Part shown: positions 13,236-23,887 of the stretch, in pieces | Numbering within the stretch: position 1 is the stretch's first letter | Layout: every line of letters begins with the position of its first letter | Assembly (NCBI GenBank): GCA_023213395.1 | Contig: CM041465.1 | Span: 127,045,741 to 127,109,740, forward strand | Origin: Cycas panzhihuaensis | Taxonomy: Eukaryota; Cycadophyta | Length of the DNA: 64,000 nt | Direction: 5' to 3' | Program-made: the position numbers and the translations under genes | Notes under the pieces: model-generated | Told to the model about the DNA's origin: nothing | The model's database searches: none | Seen by the model: the letters and a program-made list of their open reading frames with translations, nothing else

Positions 13236-13760
13236 ATATTGGGAGATGCCCAACTAACTAATATTCATATAACACCTCTCACAAAAAGACTATCCATTTA
13301 CAAACTAAATCTAGAAACCTATTTGACAAGTGAAGAATCCTCAAGATATGCCAGATTCTCCCTTAGTTGGTTCCAAGTAGTGATTCACATGAAGCTAATT
13401 ATTAGGTCACTATCATCAAGTGGTTGTCCCATAACATTTAACTAGTTCTTGGTTAATATGATTTGAGTAAGGTGAGCTATAATTGATCTTATATATGGCA
13501 TGGAGTAGAGTTTTACTTTAAACATGACAACTCTGACATTGTCCTTCCTTCCACACAATGCATAGATTATGTCCCAAGCTCTAATAGAAGTGGTAGTAAC
13601 CTTAATATTCTAGTTAATATTATCCTCATAAGAAAGGTGTAAAAAGGAGAGTACACTTTCACTATTTTCATTAAAAGTAGTAAGGGCAATAGGATCAAAT
13701 TGTATAAAAATAGTAGGATCATTTGGATCTTTAGTAGGTTTAGGTTTAGGAGTGGCACAA
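13236..13760 (-). pseudogene. Antisense copia gag fragment
   Basis: Read leftward from about 13758, one frame gives IFIQFDPIALTTFNENSES, then LSFLHLSYED, AWDIIYALCGRKDN and RSIIAHLTQIILTKN. It closely parallels the gag of the outer copia element at 51.5 kb and 59.6 kb (LSFLHLSVED, SMDYSLCSL, ERKDES, IKVRTIRN). Stops replace Gln codons. The left part (13236-13440) also matches about 34690-34830 and 40390-40520. Only a fragment; no LTR was found next to it. Confidence 0.6.
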
Positions 13761-13779
13761 AAAATATAAGTCCAAAGTT

Positions 13780-13903
<124 letters not shown>

Positions 13904-13904
13904 T

Positions 13905-15508
13905 TGACTTATTTCTTGTAAACTAAGAAATTATCACTACATGATAATTTAATAGTATTAGAAATAACCATTTGAAGTGTCATTATGTTTCTAATAAGTG
14001 TCTTGTCTACCTAAAAGGATTGCTAATTTAGTATTTGAAGTCTTAGTATCTCCTTACCTAATATCTCCTAGTAATTAAGATTATTTTATCTAATGGCATA
14101 ACTACAAACAAATAATCCATACCATTTTTTGTCTGTGGTAGTCCTCTAAGGAAATTTAGGGAGATGCTCTCCCATGGTTACGATAGAACAGAAAGTGAAG
14201 TGTATAATATAAACTTCCTATTGGATGGCTTTGATATGCTATATAATGTACATCCTCATACTACTACAGTCATTTCATACTGCATATTGGGCTAATACAT
14301 ATATCATTGTAAATCTAGCAATGTTTTTACTACTTTAAAGTGTCATGTAACTTGAAAGATGTGAACTTCTCTTACCTACTTTATTTAGTCTACATACCTT
14401 GGAATGTAAAGCTTGTCATACTTGAAGAGTAGGAAATTTTTCAACTAAAAATTAGCAACTACTTTTCCCTGCTATAGTTGCACTAAGATAGGCTTGAATG
14501 CCTCATCTTCCAAGTATAAATTAGTATATTCATCATGGTAAAAGGGCTAAAATTGCATAGCTACTAATAAACTAGAAATACCTTATTGTTGAGGAGGTCT
14601 AGATAGCAAGTCTATAATTTTATTTATTGTGCATTTCTTGTACTTAACCACAATGTGAAACTACTACAAATAGGCAATCCACATTATGTGCTTGGCCTAT
14701 TACAATTTGGACTACATCTGTAAGAATTATAAAGACTTATGATCAGTGTGGATGACCACCTTTTTTCCAACAAGTAAGGTCTCTAATGCTTGATTACTTG
14801 GTGCAATATATAGAGCTACTTATCGTAAGTTGGGTAGTTAATAACAACTCCATTAAAAGTTTCTAAATGGTATGTTATCAATCTTCCTTCTTACTTCAAC
14901 ATTGCACCCATGGCATAGCCTAAAGCATCTGTCTGTAACTCAATAGCTTTTACAATGAGGGTAAGGCTAACATTGGTGCCTCACAAATTTTCTTCCTCAA
15001 AAGCCTAAAAGCTTTCTCTTATTCATTCTCCCAATGAAATTTTGTATGTCCTCCCATCAATGCATGAAGAGGTGTTGTAATTGCTATAATTTAAGAGAAT
15101 CTAAAAATAAATTTTCTTAATGTACTAATAAAACTTCTTACCTTTATGGTTGTCTTCAGTGTGAGCCAATTGAGAATGACTCTAATCTTTACTGGGTCAA
15201 TCTTCAATTCTCCTCCTCTAACTATAAAACCCAAAAAGAGAGATTGCTTTCCAAACTCGCACTTCTTTAGATTAAGTTTTAGATATTGCTGTTGAAGGAC
15301 TTTGAGCACTTGATCAACATGTTGGAGGTGCTCGTCCTAAGTCTGACTAAAAAGTAGAATATTATCCAAATAAACAATTATAAAGTCATCAATGAAAGGT
15401 CTTAATACCTCATTCATCAACCTCATGAAGGTGGCAAGTACATTGCATAACCAACAAGGCATCGCCAACCATTCAAATAACTATTGCTTTGATTTGAAGG
15501 CTATCTTC
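13905..15508 (-). pseudogene. Old gypsy element, 3' half of pol (reverse transcriptase C-half, RNase H, integrase start)
   Basis: Read leftward, this begins in mid reverse transcriptase: FEWLAMP, then CNVLATFMRLMNEVLRPFID and VYLDNILLFSQT (about 15490-15330; YLDD reads YLDN), then the thumb at 15309-15091 (LNLKKCEFGKQSLFLGFIV). RNase H is near 14740 (KVVIHTDHKSL). Integrase begins near 14170 (WESISLNFLRGLPQT, DYLFVV) and fades before 13905. It is the continuation of the frame that resumes at 28495; the GC-rich element splits them. The end beyond the (TA)n run is not found. Confidence 0.85.
15504..15508. repeat. Target site duplication of the GC-rich gypsy element, left
   Basis: TCTTC, repeated at 28490-28494. 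It fixes the ends of the 12,981-bp insertion at TG (15509) and CA (28489). Confidence 0.9.
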
Positions 15509-18039
15509 TGGACGCGCTGCTACAGGATAACTACCTAACTGATAGGTGTAAGAGAGGGTGAGTGGTGGAATGACAGAAGGTGGGACCTAAAAGGTGGGTA
15601 ACTACCACGCAGAGCGCCCCGTGCACCGGAGCGCGAGTTTAGGATCTGCAATGGAGTATGGCTACTATCGGGTGACCCTTCACCGCTTCAAGTAAGGGGT
15701 GAAGGTGCGTAGGGCAAACCTGAGTTGGCCTGGGAATAGGACCCTCCCACCCTTGGGTGGCCAGAAGGGGGGGAGAGAAGGCCTAATGGAGACAGGCCAA
15801 GGGCAATCCTACACAACCTAATTGGGTACACAAGTGATGCTAGAAGCAAGACACTCGTGTGGTCAAAGGGCGAAGACGAGAGGTAGGGGAGAGAAGGACT
15901 CCTACAATCTTCCCTACGAATGATAAAGATGCATGAAACAAGACAAAAGAATCGCAAACAAGTACCAAACCAATTTTTCCCTTTAATCCTTCAATGTACT
16001 AATTACTACGAAAGAAATAAAAGGAAAGAAAGGGGAGGCGGAGGAAGCAGCGTGCACACAGAGCGAAGGCGTGCAGGACGAAGCAACCTTCTCGAGGAGC
16101 GCCCAACCACTCTGCGCGACGTACTGGATGTGAGATATTACGGCGGACGAAGAGGGGCCTTCCTTACCTTCCCCAGAAAATCAAATGCGATACCAAGAAA
16201 GAAAGGAAGCACCAACTAAGAAATGAAATAGCATGAAAACACAACGCACATGAAGGTGCTTACCGGTAGCCAGGCTCACGGGCGATGCACTCCACGCTTC
16301 CCAAGTACCTGCAAGCAATAGCGGTCTCTTTCTCTTCCCGAAGGAAGAGCACTAACATGCAACACCAAAACTCTAGCAATATATGCCTAAATAACATAAA
16401 CGAGAATCTGAGTATACATGCGTTAGTGCTAACCCAACAATGAAAGTATCAAAAGAAAGTGACCAAAGTGAAAGCAAATGGTTGGGTAAGCCTCGGAGTG
16501 GCCTACCTCCCGCAAATGATGCCCAAACCTCCCCCCAAGAGCCACGAGGCGTGAGGAAAGTCAAGAATAAGAGCCGGAAAATGGCGCAAAAGGGACAAAG
16601 AAAGGCCCAAGGGTACCCACATGAACCGGGATGCTATGAGGAGAAAACCGGGTGACCCGGGGAAGAAAGGTGAAGCGAGAAACCAGCGGTTGGGACTTAT
16701 GTGTGATGCCCAAACCCAAGCAAAGGCCCCAAATCGGTTGCAACTTGTGTGATCTTTGGTTTGGGCAACTAAAGGGAACCTTCAAACCCTTGTTTGCAAG
16801 CCAAGGCAAGACAGGCGAGAGGGAGGTTTTGGGGCTTAGAGCCGCTGGGAGGCGTGGAAGGTGGTACGGAATCCACCCGGCTCCTCTCCAAAACCTATGC
16901 AACCCCTCAACGCCACGCCTTGGACAAAGAACGTGGGTAAGAAGCACGGGAGAGTGGTATATGACCCCAAAGGGAGGACAACCAACTCTCAAGCAACAAG
17001 TAAGAGCAAACGAAATAAGCATGAAAATCACAAGAAAAACAAGCATAAACAAGGAATACACGGAGAGAAGAGGCAAGGGATTTACCTCGCCTAAAGGGCG
17101 TGAGAGGGACTGATAAATCAGCACATATCTGAAGTAGAGCGGGTTTGAGGCCCCTGCTACGGAGGTGTGACGGAAACACACGCACTTGGGGCGCTTATGG
17201 ACCGCCTGGTGAAGGCTCGGGTGGACACCACTTCAAAGAGCCTCTCCAAGGCGTTTGAGGAGTGGGAGAATGTCTCGTACGCCAAAGGAGAGGCTGGCAG
17301 ATGAAAGGTGCAGTCCAGTTGATGCGATGAATGGCAGAGAGAAATAGAGCAAGAGAGTGTTTCCTTGAGAGCAATTCCAAAAGTGAGCCAAAAGATCCTT
17401 GAAAATGAGCCAAAAAGGGCTTAAGTACTCAAGCAAAACCCTAAAGCATGCGATTAGGGCGCAGCTAGAAGATAAATAAAGCGCGAGCCACGTGGCGCTT
17501 CATGATAAATGTGAAATTGCCACCATGATTTTAAAACAACTCGAGACATCGTCTGCCGGAAGATTCATGATCATGAATATTCCGTGATGCCTTTGAGGTT
17601 GAAAAGGGCCCACCAACCCGGTCAAGTTGAGGCGGGGCGGCGAAAAAGGCTAACATAACGCTAAAACACCTACCCGGGAGCAAACAAGCCAACAAAACGA
17701 GTCCAAAAAAGCAAAATAGGGCTCGAGTGGGGTGGCAAGTTGACCAAACGATGATGAGTCATCACACAAGTGAGGTGGCGTAAACCTAGTGGATCCTGGA
17801 GCGAGGAGGGCAGATGCGGGAAGTAATACGATCACCAAGGTGCCACACTCGCTGGGAGTGTGCCCCTGCTATAGTTGTCATAGGCTAAAATAAGTGTGGA
17901 CGACTACAAGGTCACCCACAAAGCCACACACATGCAGATACGCAAGCCAACATCCAGTAAAAGAAAGTGATGATAATGCGAGACACATACCTGCACTTAC
18001 CTGAGTCGGTGATTCCGTATCCATTCCCGGCCGGAAACA
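15509..18039 (-). repeat. 3' LTR of the GC-rich gypsy element
   Basis: Left copy of the 2.5-kb LTR, from TGGACGCGCTGC to CCGGCCGGAAACA on the + strand. It matches 25956-28489 along its length with small clustered differences. Small reading frames inside it occur in both LTRs and are not supported as genes. Confidence 0.95.
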
Positions 18040-18055
18040 CTACCCCTGGCGCAGA
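18040..18055 (-). other. Putative polypurine tract of the GC-rich element
   Basis: Read on the - strand the bases before the 3' LTR are CTGCGCCAGGGGTAG. This is a short purine run in the expected place but weaker than a typical tract. Confidence 0.5.
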
Positions 18056-18649
18056 GCCTCGCCGCTCGAAGCTTGGTGCGATGGCGACGCCGGCAACACA
18101 ACTGCCAAGAGTACATGTGTATATAGATATATCAATCAAGATCATAACAAAGAGGCAAGGGTGCCATGAGTGTCGTATGACGCGTGGATACGAAAGCTAT
18201 GGAGACAACATAGGCCGCCTATGGGCCACCTAGAAATCGATCGAAGAATGAGATGTGAGGGGCCGCCCACCACAAAGGATGCAAAGGAACATGCATAACT
18301 AAATAAAGAACAAATAGTGGATACCATAGTTTTACCTCATTAGTAACTGGTTTTGAGGTGCGAGCGGATCGCAGCAAAGTGACAGATGACACGGGGCTTG
18401 GGCGACGGGAAGGCTGTGCAAACCTCGTGGACGATCAAGAAGAAGGAGAGGCGACTCAAGGATGAGGCGAACGAGGCTATCTACCTCGGCTGAGGGCCCG
18501 AGGGATATGCTGGATGTCAATGGAAGAAAAGCGGGCCAGGAGGGATCTGGTGGCAGAAGCAAGAGTCCTCAAGTGAGGGCATCGCACCTGGTAAACCTGG
18601 GTGAGATGGGACACCACAACTTGAGAGTCGCAAAACAACACGAAAGTAA

Positions 18650-18772
18650 ATTAATATGTTTTGTAAATATATTTTGTTGTAAATATTTGGTTGTAAATGC
18701 AAATATGTAAATATGTAAGTATGTAAGTATATAAATATGTGAATATGTGGATTTTGTAAATATACACATGCA
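18650..18772. repeat. Degenerate TAAATATG-type short tandem repeat
   Basis: Repeated words such as GTAAATAT, ATATGTAA and GTAAGTAT run across about 120 bp in an otherwise GC-rich element. Confidence 0.8.
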
Positions 18773-19045
18773 CGTGTTTCCTTCCATGTATGGCCATATG
18801 TCTAACAGGAGCACATACATCCACCGTAAGCAGAGGTGATCGAGAGGTGTGAGGTTAGAAAATAGGGCGACATGCATGTCCACAGGGGAACATAGAGGAA
18901 TATGCGAAGGAAACAGCAAGCACGAGAGGGGAGTGACGATACTCCACAGTGTCGTCCTAGTTTGGGGGATGCCCAAAATAGGACGACAAAGGTTCCCGAG
19001 AGCATACGGGAACGCGGGTTCATGAGGAACCTAAGAAAACCAAAA

Positions 19046-19215
19046 ATCCATCTTAAATTACCATTCTACCTGTGGTTGGGAGGAATGGAAACAACTTAAA
19101 ATGGTAGTTTAGGCTCGTTTCAGAGCAAGCATCCATCTTGAATTGCCATTCAACCCATGGTTGGGAGGAATGGAAACAATTTAAAATGGTAGTTTAGGCT
19201 CGTTTCGAAGCAAGG
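19046..19215. repeat. Two tandem 85-bp units, each able to fold
   Basis: Units 19046-19130 and 19131-19215 both begin ATCCATCTT and end near AGGCTCGTTTC. In the first unit TAAATTACCATT pairs imperfectly with AAAATGGTAGTTTA further on, giving a hairpin around a G-rich loop. The pair lies just after the integrase stop codon. Confidence 0.85.
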
Positions 19216-19223
19216 CGAAGAGA

Positions 19224-20424
19224 TCACGCGTAGAACTTCTTGAGGAATTTCACATTGACCGCTTTCTCAAACTCCAAGCCATCTAAGGTGGCTATCCTGT
19301 AAGCGCCATTATCGAGGGATTCGATAATGACAAAAGGACCAACCCATCGGGGTTTGAATTTGGTCAAACGGTCATGGAGATATTCGAGCTTGAGGACGTA
19401 GTCCCCAGGAAACAAAGGGCAGGAAGGAAGGCGTTTATCATGAGCCCTTTGTGAGCGGGCTTTGGATGCTAGGTTAGCCTGATAAACGGCTTAGCGTCTC
19501 TCATCCAAAGCTTTGAGGTCGAGCAGGCAGGCCTGCCGGATCGACTCCTCATCGATGAAACCTCGAAGGGAAACTCGCAACGAAGGGATCTCCACCTCCA
19601 ATGGGAGCACCGCCTCGATCACAGTAAACCGTGGAGAACGGGGTCATTCCGTAGCGAACGGATAGAGGTACGATAAGCCCACAAGGCAGAGGGCAGCGGA
19701 AGGTGCCAATCCCTCCGGGATTGCGCCACCGCTTTCTTCAGATCCGACAAGAGTCTTATTAAAAGACTCCACCTGGCCATTTGCCTGAGGGTAATAAGGG
19801 GAAGAAGTCTTATGAGAGATTTTGAACTTCTCACAAAGCTCATCCACCTCCTTATTACAAAAAGGAGTTCCATTGTCGGTGATTAGGACATCCGAAATTC
19901 CGAAACGGCAAATGATGTGCTGGTAAATGAACGTAGCAATTGTTTTGCCGGGGGTAGTGATCAAGGGGATGGCCTCTGCCCATTTGGTGAAATACTCTGT
20001 GGCAGTCAAGATGAACTTGTGCTGCGATGACGAAGGTGGGGAGATAGCTCTAATGAGGTCTAGTCCCCACTGAGCGAAAGGCCACTTGAAACAATAGGAT
20101 GCAAGGCCTCGGAAGGCACATGGGAAATGTTGGCGTGCTCTTGACATCGCTAACATTTCCGAGCAAAAGCATGAGCGTCTCTAAAAAGAGACGGCCAAAA
20201 ATAGCCCATGCAAAGGATCCTCTGAGCCATAGACTGGCCCCCAAAGTGACCTCCACAAATGCCGTGATGGCATTCGCGAAAGCCAGTCGGCCGCTGCCAG
20301 TGACGTGGAGGAGGACCCCGTCGAAGGACCTCTTATACAATACCTCGTCCACGAGGAGGTACTGCCTGGCAGAAGTCCGGATACGAGATTTGACTTTGTT
20401 ACTAGTGTCGGGGCGGTATTGCAT
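19224..20424 (-). pseudogene. Integrase of the GC-rich gypsy element, frameshifted
   Basis: Read leftward: a linker and zinc-finger region from about 20424 (RIRTSARQYLLVDEVLYKRS, then a frameshifted MGYF.PSLF), the catalytic core at 20156-19740 (QWGLDLIRAISPPSSS, FTKWAEAIPL, LITDNGTPFCNKE, YYPQANGQVESFNK; both Asp and the Glu are visible), and the C-terminal domain at 19415-19224 (MFPGDYVLKLEYLHDR, PRWVGPFVI). The last frame ends at a normal stop at 19224. Frames change at least three times, so no continuous protein can be made from this sequence. It inserts the cDNA into host DNA in a working element. Confidence 0.9.
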
Positions 20425-20599
20425 GTGAGATACCGCACTATGTCACCGTACCACTCATTGTCGATGAGTGGATGGGGAGGAGCTCCCTGAATCGTCAAGA
20501 TGGACTCATCGGGGAGAGAGTCGTCAACAACAGTATCAAAGGAGTTAAGGATAGGGGCATCCGCAAGTTGCTCGGCCACTATCATGCCCTTCTTTGATT

Positions 20600-22092
20600 T
20601 CCGGTTAACGATAAGGAGATCAAATTCCTGGAGTAGGACGGCCCAGGCCCTACATCAAATCCGAACGAGTAAGTAAGTATCTCAAGGGATCGGATTGAAC
20701 GATCACCTTGGTAGTGTTACCGAGTAAGTAGTGCCTAAACTTCTTGGTGGCATGGACCAAGGAGAGGCATTCCTTCTCGGCAGGGGAATAGTTAAGCTCG
20801 TGACCCACGAGAGTGCGACTGATGAAATATATAGCTCTCTCAGTTCCTGAGTCGTCCTCCTGAGCGAGCATAGCGCCCAAGGACTCGTCAGTCGCTGAGG
20901 TATACAGGATGAAGGGCCTATCGAACCGGGGAGGCGCCAACGTAGGAGCGGAAGCCAAGGCTTCCTTAAGTCCTTCGAAGGCCTTTTGGGTCTTATCGGA
21001 CCAGGCAAAAGGAGCTCCCTTCTTCAACAGGTTCGTGAGGGGTTTAGCGCTCACAGTGAAGTCGGCTAAGAAGCGCCTGAGGAAACCGAGCCTGCCTAGA
21101 AACGACTTAATCTGCCGTTGAGTTCTAGGTGGTGGCATGTCGAGGATCACCTTGACTTTGTCAGGGTCGATTTGAATTCCCCGCTTGGATACGAGGAATC
21201 CAAGGAGTTTGCCCGAGGTAACGGCAAACACACACTTAAGCGGATTAAGGCTGATGCGATACTCGCGGCATCGTGAGAAGATGGCATGCAAGTCGGAAGG
21301 ATGATGGGCTCTCACGCGGGAAAGACCCATCATATCATCCATAAAGACCTCCAACGTGTCGTTGATGAGGTCGTGGAAGATGAAGTGCATGGCCCTTTGG
21401 TAAGTGGCGCCTGCATTTTTAAGGCCAAAGGGCATCGCCTTGTAGGCGAAGGTACCCCAAGGAGTAGTGAAGGCCGTCTTATGGCGGTCTTCGGAAGAAA
21501 TCTGAATTTGGTTGTAACCGGAGAAGCCGTCCATTAGGGGCATCACTTCGAATCCGGTGGTGCGATCAATGATCTGATCTAGGAAGTGTAACGAAAAATT
21601 GTCCTTAGGACAAGCGTTGTTGATGTCGTGAAAGTCGACACATATACGGATTGCCCCATTCTTTTTAGCAACGGGAACAATATTGGAGACCCACTTGGGG
21701 TAGTCAATAGAGGTAATGAGCCCAGTCTGGAAGCTTTTCTACCTCCATCTTGGCCAGTAAAGCTTGGGTGAAGGGGACGATGCTTACGGCGCCAGGCGGG
21801 CACCAGGAAGGGTGGCGAGGTTATGAGTGACAATCGAGGGGTCGATTCCCTTTATGTCAGCATAATCCCACGCGAAAATGTCTCGAAACTCACGGAACAG
21901 AAGGGAGTATTCCCTTACCTCATCAGGAGAACATTCCAACCCAACCTTAATGACCTTGCCCAGGGCCAAGACTACGTCCTGAGTTGCCCCCATGCACATG
22001 GCGTTGCCCTCCTCGAAGTGGAGAGGGGCAAGATCAATAGGAGGCGGAGGAATGAGAGACAGGATCGGATCGGCAAGCGTGGATCCGATCAC
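20600..22092 (-). pseudogene. Reverse transcriptase and RNase H of the GC-rich gypsy element
   Basis: The upstream part 22092-21784 reads EYSLLFREFRDIFAWDYADI. After a frame change come IRICVDFHDINNACPKDNF (near 21640-21590) and the long open frame 21546-20650: MPLMDGFSGYNQIQI, WGTFAYKAMPFGLKNAGATY, the catalytic EVFMDDM with both Asp kept, LGFLVSKRGI, then RNase H with ILYTSATDESLGAMLAQEDD, SRTLVGHELNYSPAEKECL and VIVQSDPL. No second RNase H domain is seen before integrase. This is the longest open reading frame in the window (298 codons). Confidence 0.93.
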
Positions 22093-22749
22093 GAGGATCT
22101 TCCGGTGACCAAGCCGGTGGTGACTAGAAGGCAGGTTAGGCGCAAGCTGCTAGATGCTCGGCGAGGCTTCATCGTCCTCGAAATAATCCACCCATGGATG
22201 ACCTCACTTGAGTAGGAGGCGGGAGGAGTGAGAGTAACGGGACCGCGATGACCATCGGGTCGCTCAGCTTCCTCATGGAAATCTGAAGGAAAAAATGAAA
22301 GGTGACCCTCAGAAGGAGCAACAGGCAATTCCTTAAAACCATTACCTACGGGGGGTAATGAAAAAGGAGAAATGTCAACAGGCAGGTCAACACGAGCGAT
22401 GACATGTGACACGCACGAGGGGCTAGCCTCACCAACGAGGGAGGTTCTAGACGGGGATCTAGAACAGGGCAGGTGCAACCTATTGGCGCAGAGGAAAGAG
22501 ACGGGGTGAGGACAATCCTCGTCTTCGTCGAGCGACTCATCATCGCTGAACGAAGCGAGGTACCCGTAGCTCTCAACGCCAATAGGGGCGAACCGCGTGA
22601 GACTAGGAGGAGAAGACGCGGGGTCTTCTTTGGATGGGTTAGGTATCCCAATAGAGCAAGCCGAGGCATGAGTGGATGAGCCTAGGTTTCTTTGAGCCCG
22701 GTAGAGCGAGTTTGTTTAGTAAAAGGGCGTTCGCGGGGGATCACTCTCA

Positions 22750-23075
22750 TTCATCCGTCATGGACGAATTTAAGTTGTCCCCAAAGGGTTGAGCACACAG
22801 CTCCCATTTGATCGAGCCATGGACGACCTAGAAGGAGGTTGTAACCCACATCAATGTCAAGGACTACAACGTCGGCAAGAACGGTCTTACCCTCAAGGGT
22901 AAGCGGAATCGCGACAGATCCCAAAGGGGTCTTCTCGCTACCGTCATACCCTTGGCATCGCTAGGGAATGGGTTCTAAGGCAGAAATACCAAGCTCTTGC
23001 ATGACACGGAAGGGCATGGCATTGACGGAAGAACCGTTGTCAACGATAGTTCTTCGAAGAGTACAATCAGGCGTA
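22750..23075 (-). pseudogene. Aspartic protease region of the GC-rich gypsy element
   Basis: The - strand reads IVDNGSSVNAMPFRVMQELG near 23045-22985 and, after a frame change, YNLLLGRPWLDQMGAVCST near 22845-22785. VDNGS with a downstream (L)LGRPW is the plant gypsy protease pattern, and the catalytic Asp is present. It cuts the polyprotein in a working element. The region 22092-22750 between it and reverse transcriptase is a low-complexity linker without a recognised domain. Confidence 0.8.
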
Positions 23076-23341
23076 TCGATGGTGATGGTGAATGGGAAGT
23101 TCCACCGCGTTCCCTTTCACCGTGAGGAAGATCCTTAGGATCAAAGGAAATAGCAGGTCCACAACCTTGGGCGACACCCAAAGCGTGGACAGGTACATCA
23201 CTCGATCCTAAAGCTTCCAGGAGGGCCGCTACTGGGACAACTCCTCAGAACGTCCATCAAGGACATTCCTGCGGCGACCGTATGGAGCTCGTCCACGACA
23301 GAGAAAGGCTTACCCTTCCCAGTAGGTTGGGTAAGTGCCCT

Positions 23342-23887
23342 TCAGAAATCGTAACGACCCAGGCGTACAGGAATAGCCTTGGGAAGAGGACTTAGGAGGA
23401 AGGGTCTCCGGAAGAGGGTCGGAAGGAGCGGGAGGACAAAAAGCTCCCGCTGCTTCCTTAGCGGCTTGAGATCGCGTAAGGGCAAAAGTGGGAGTTGCTT
23501 GAGCTGGATCACCTTCTTCCCCCTGTTCCGGGGTCGTGAAGGCGACGGGGTGCGGCTAGGAGAACGAGAAGAGGAAGAAGAATTCCTAGCGCCCTTCCCT
23601 TTGTCGCGGGAAGGACGGGGATCAGGCGATCTTCCTCGGTTACGATTGTTCTTGGTTTGGGTATTGCGATCACGTTCCCCGTGCTTAGGGAACGGATCCT
23701 TATATACTGGTTGATCCAAATTAGGCCTTGAAGCCCATTTGGGAGAAGAATCACGTCGAGGGGCATCCTTTGGATGCTGGGCCCTACAACGCGAATCATC
23801 GTGGAAGCAATCCCCATGAATGGAGCACCACTTCTTCTCAAGTGGGGGGTCAGTCCTCCTCGCTTGAGGAGGGAGCGTTCCATTCAC
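23342..23887 (-). CDS. Gag C-terminal segment: zinc knuckle and Ser/Arg-rich tail
   Basis: An open frame of 181 codons. Residues about 21-34 read CSIHGDCFHDDSRC, a C-x2-H-x4-H-x4-C knuckle used by many plant gypsy gag proteins to hold RNA. A basic stretch with many Arg, Asp and Pro follows, then a run of Ser/Arg dipeptides around residues 100-120 (SRSPSRTPSPSRPR), like the RS domains of splicing proteins. It continues the gag frame at 23884-24258 (LQDPSSPTSNKQ) through a 1-base change of frame. The first Met here is internal to gag, not a true start. Confidence 0.75.
   Translation of the reverse strand: MNGTLPPQARRTDPPLEKKWCSIHGDCFHDDSRCRAQHPKDAPRRDSSPKWASRPNLDQPVYKDPFPKHGERDRNTQTKNNRNRGRSPDPRPSRDKGKGARNSSSSSRSPSRTPSPSRPRNRGKKVIQLKQLPLLPLRDLKPLRKQRELFVLPLLPTLFRRPFLLSPLPKAIPVRLGRYDF

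Larger units (their letters stand above)
18056..19220 (-). other. Non-coding 3' region of the GC-rich element
   Basis: About 1.2 kb between the integrase stop and the 3' LTR. I see no protein domain. It holds a degenerate TAAATATG-type repeat (18650-18772) and two 85-bp tandem units (19046-19215). Confidence 0.6.

Noticed and set aside
16561-17181. A 206-codon - strand frame in the left LTR of the GC-rich element
   Set aside because: The same place in the right LTR is frameshifted, the composition is that of GC-rich non-coding DNA, and no domain is visible.
18569-18976. A 135-codon - strand frame in the 3' non-coding part of the GC-rich element
   Set aside because: It runs through the TAAATATG-type short repeat and has repetitive Tyr/His/Ile content without a domain.
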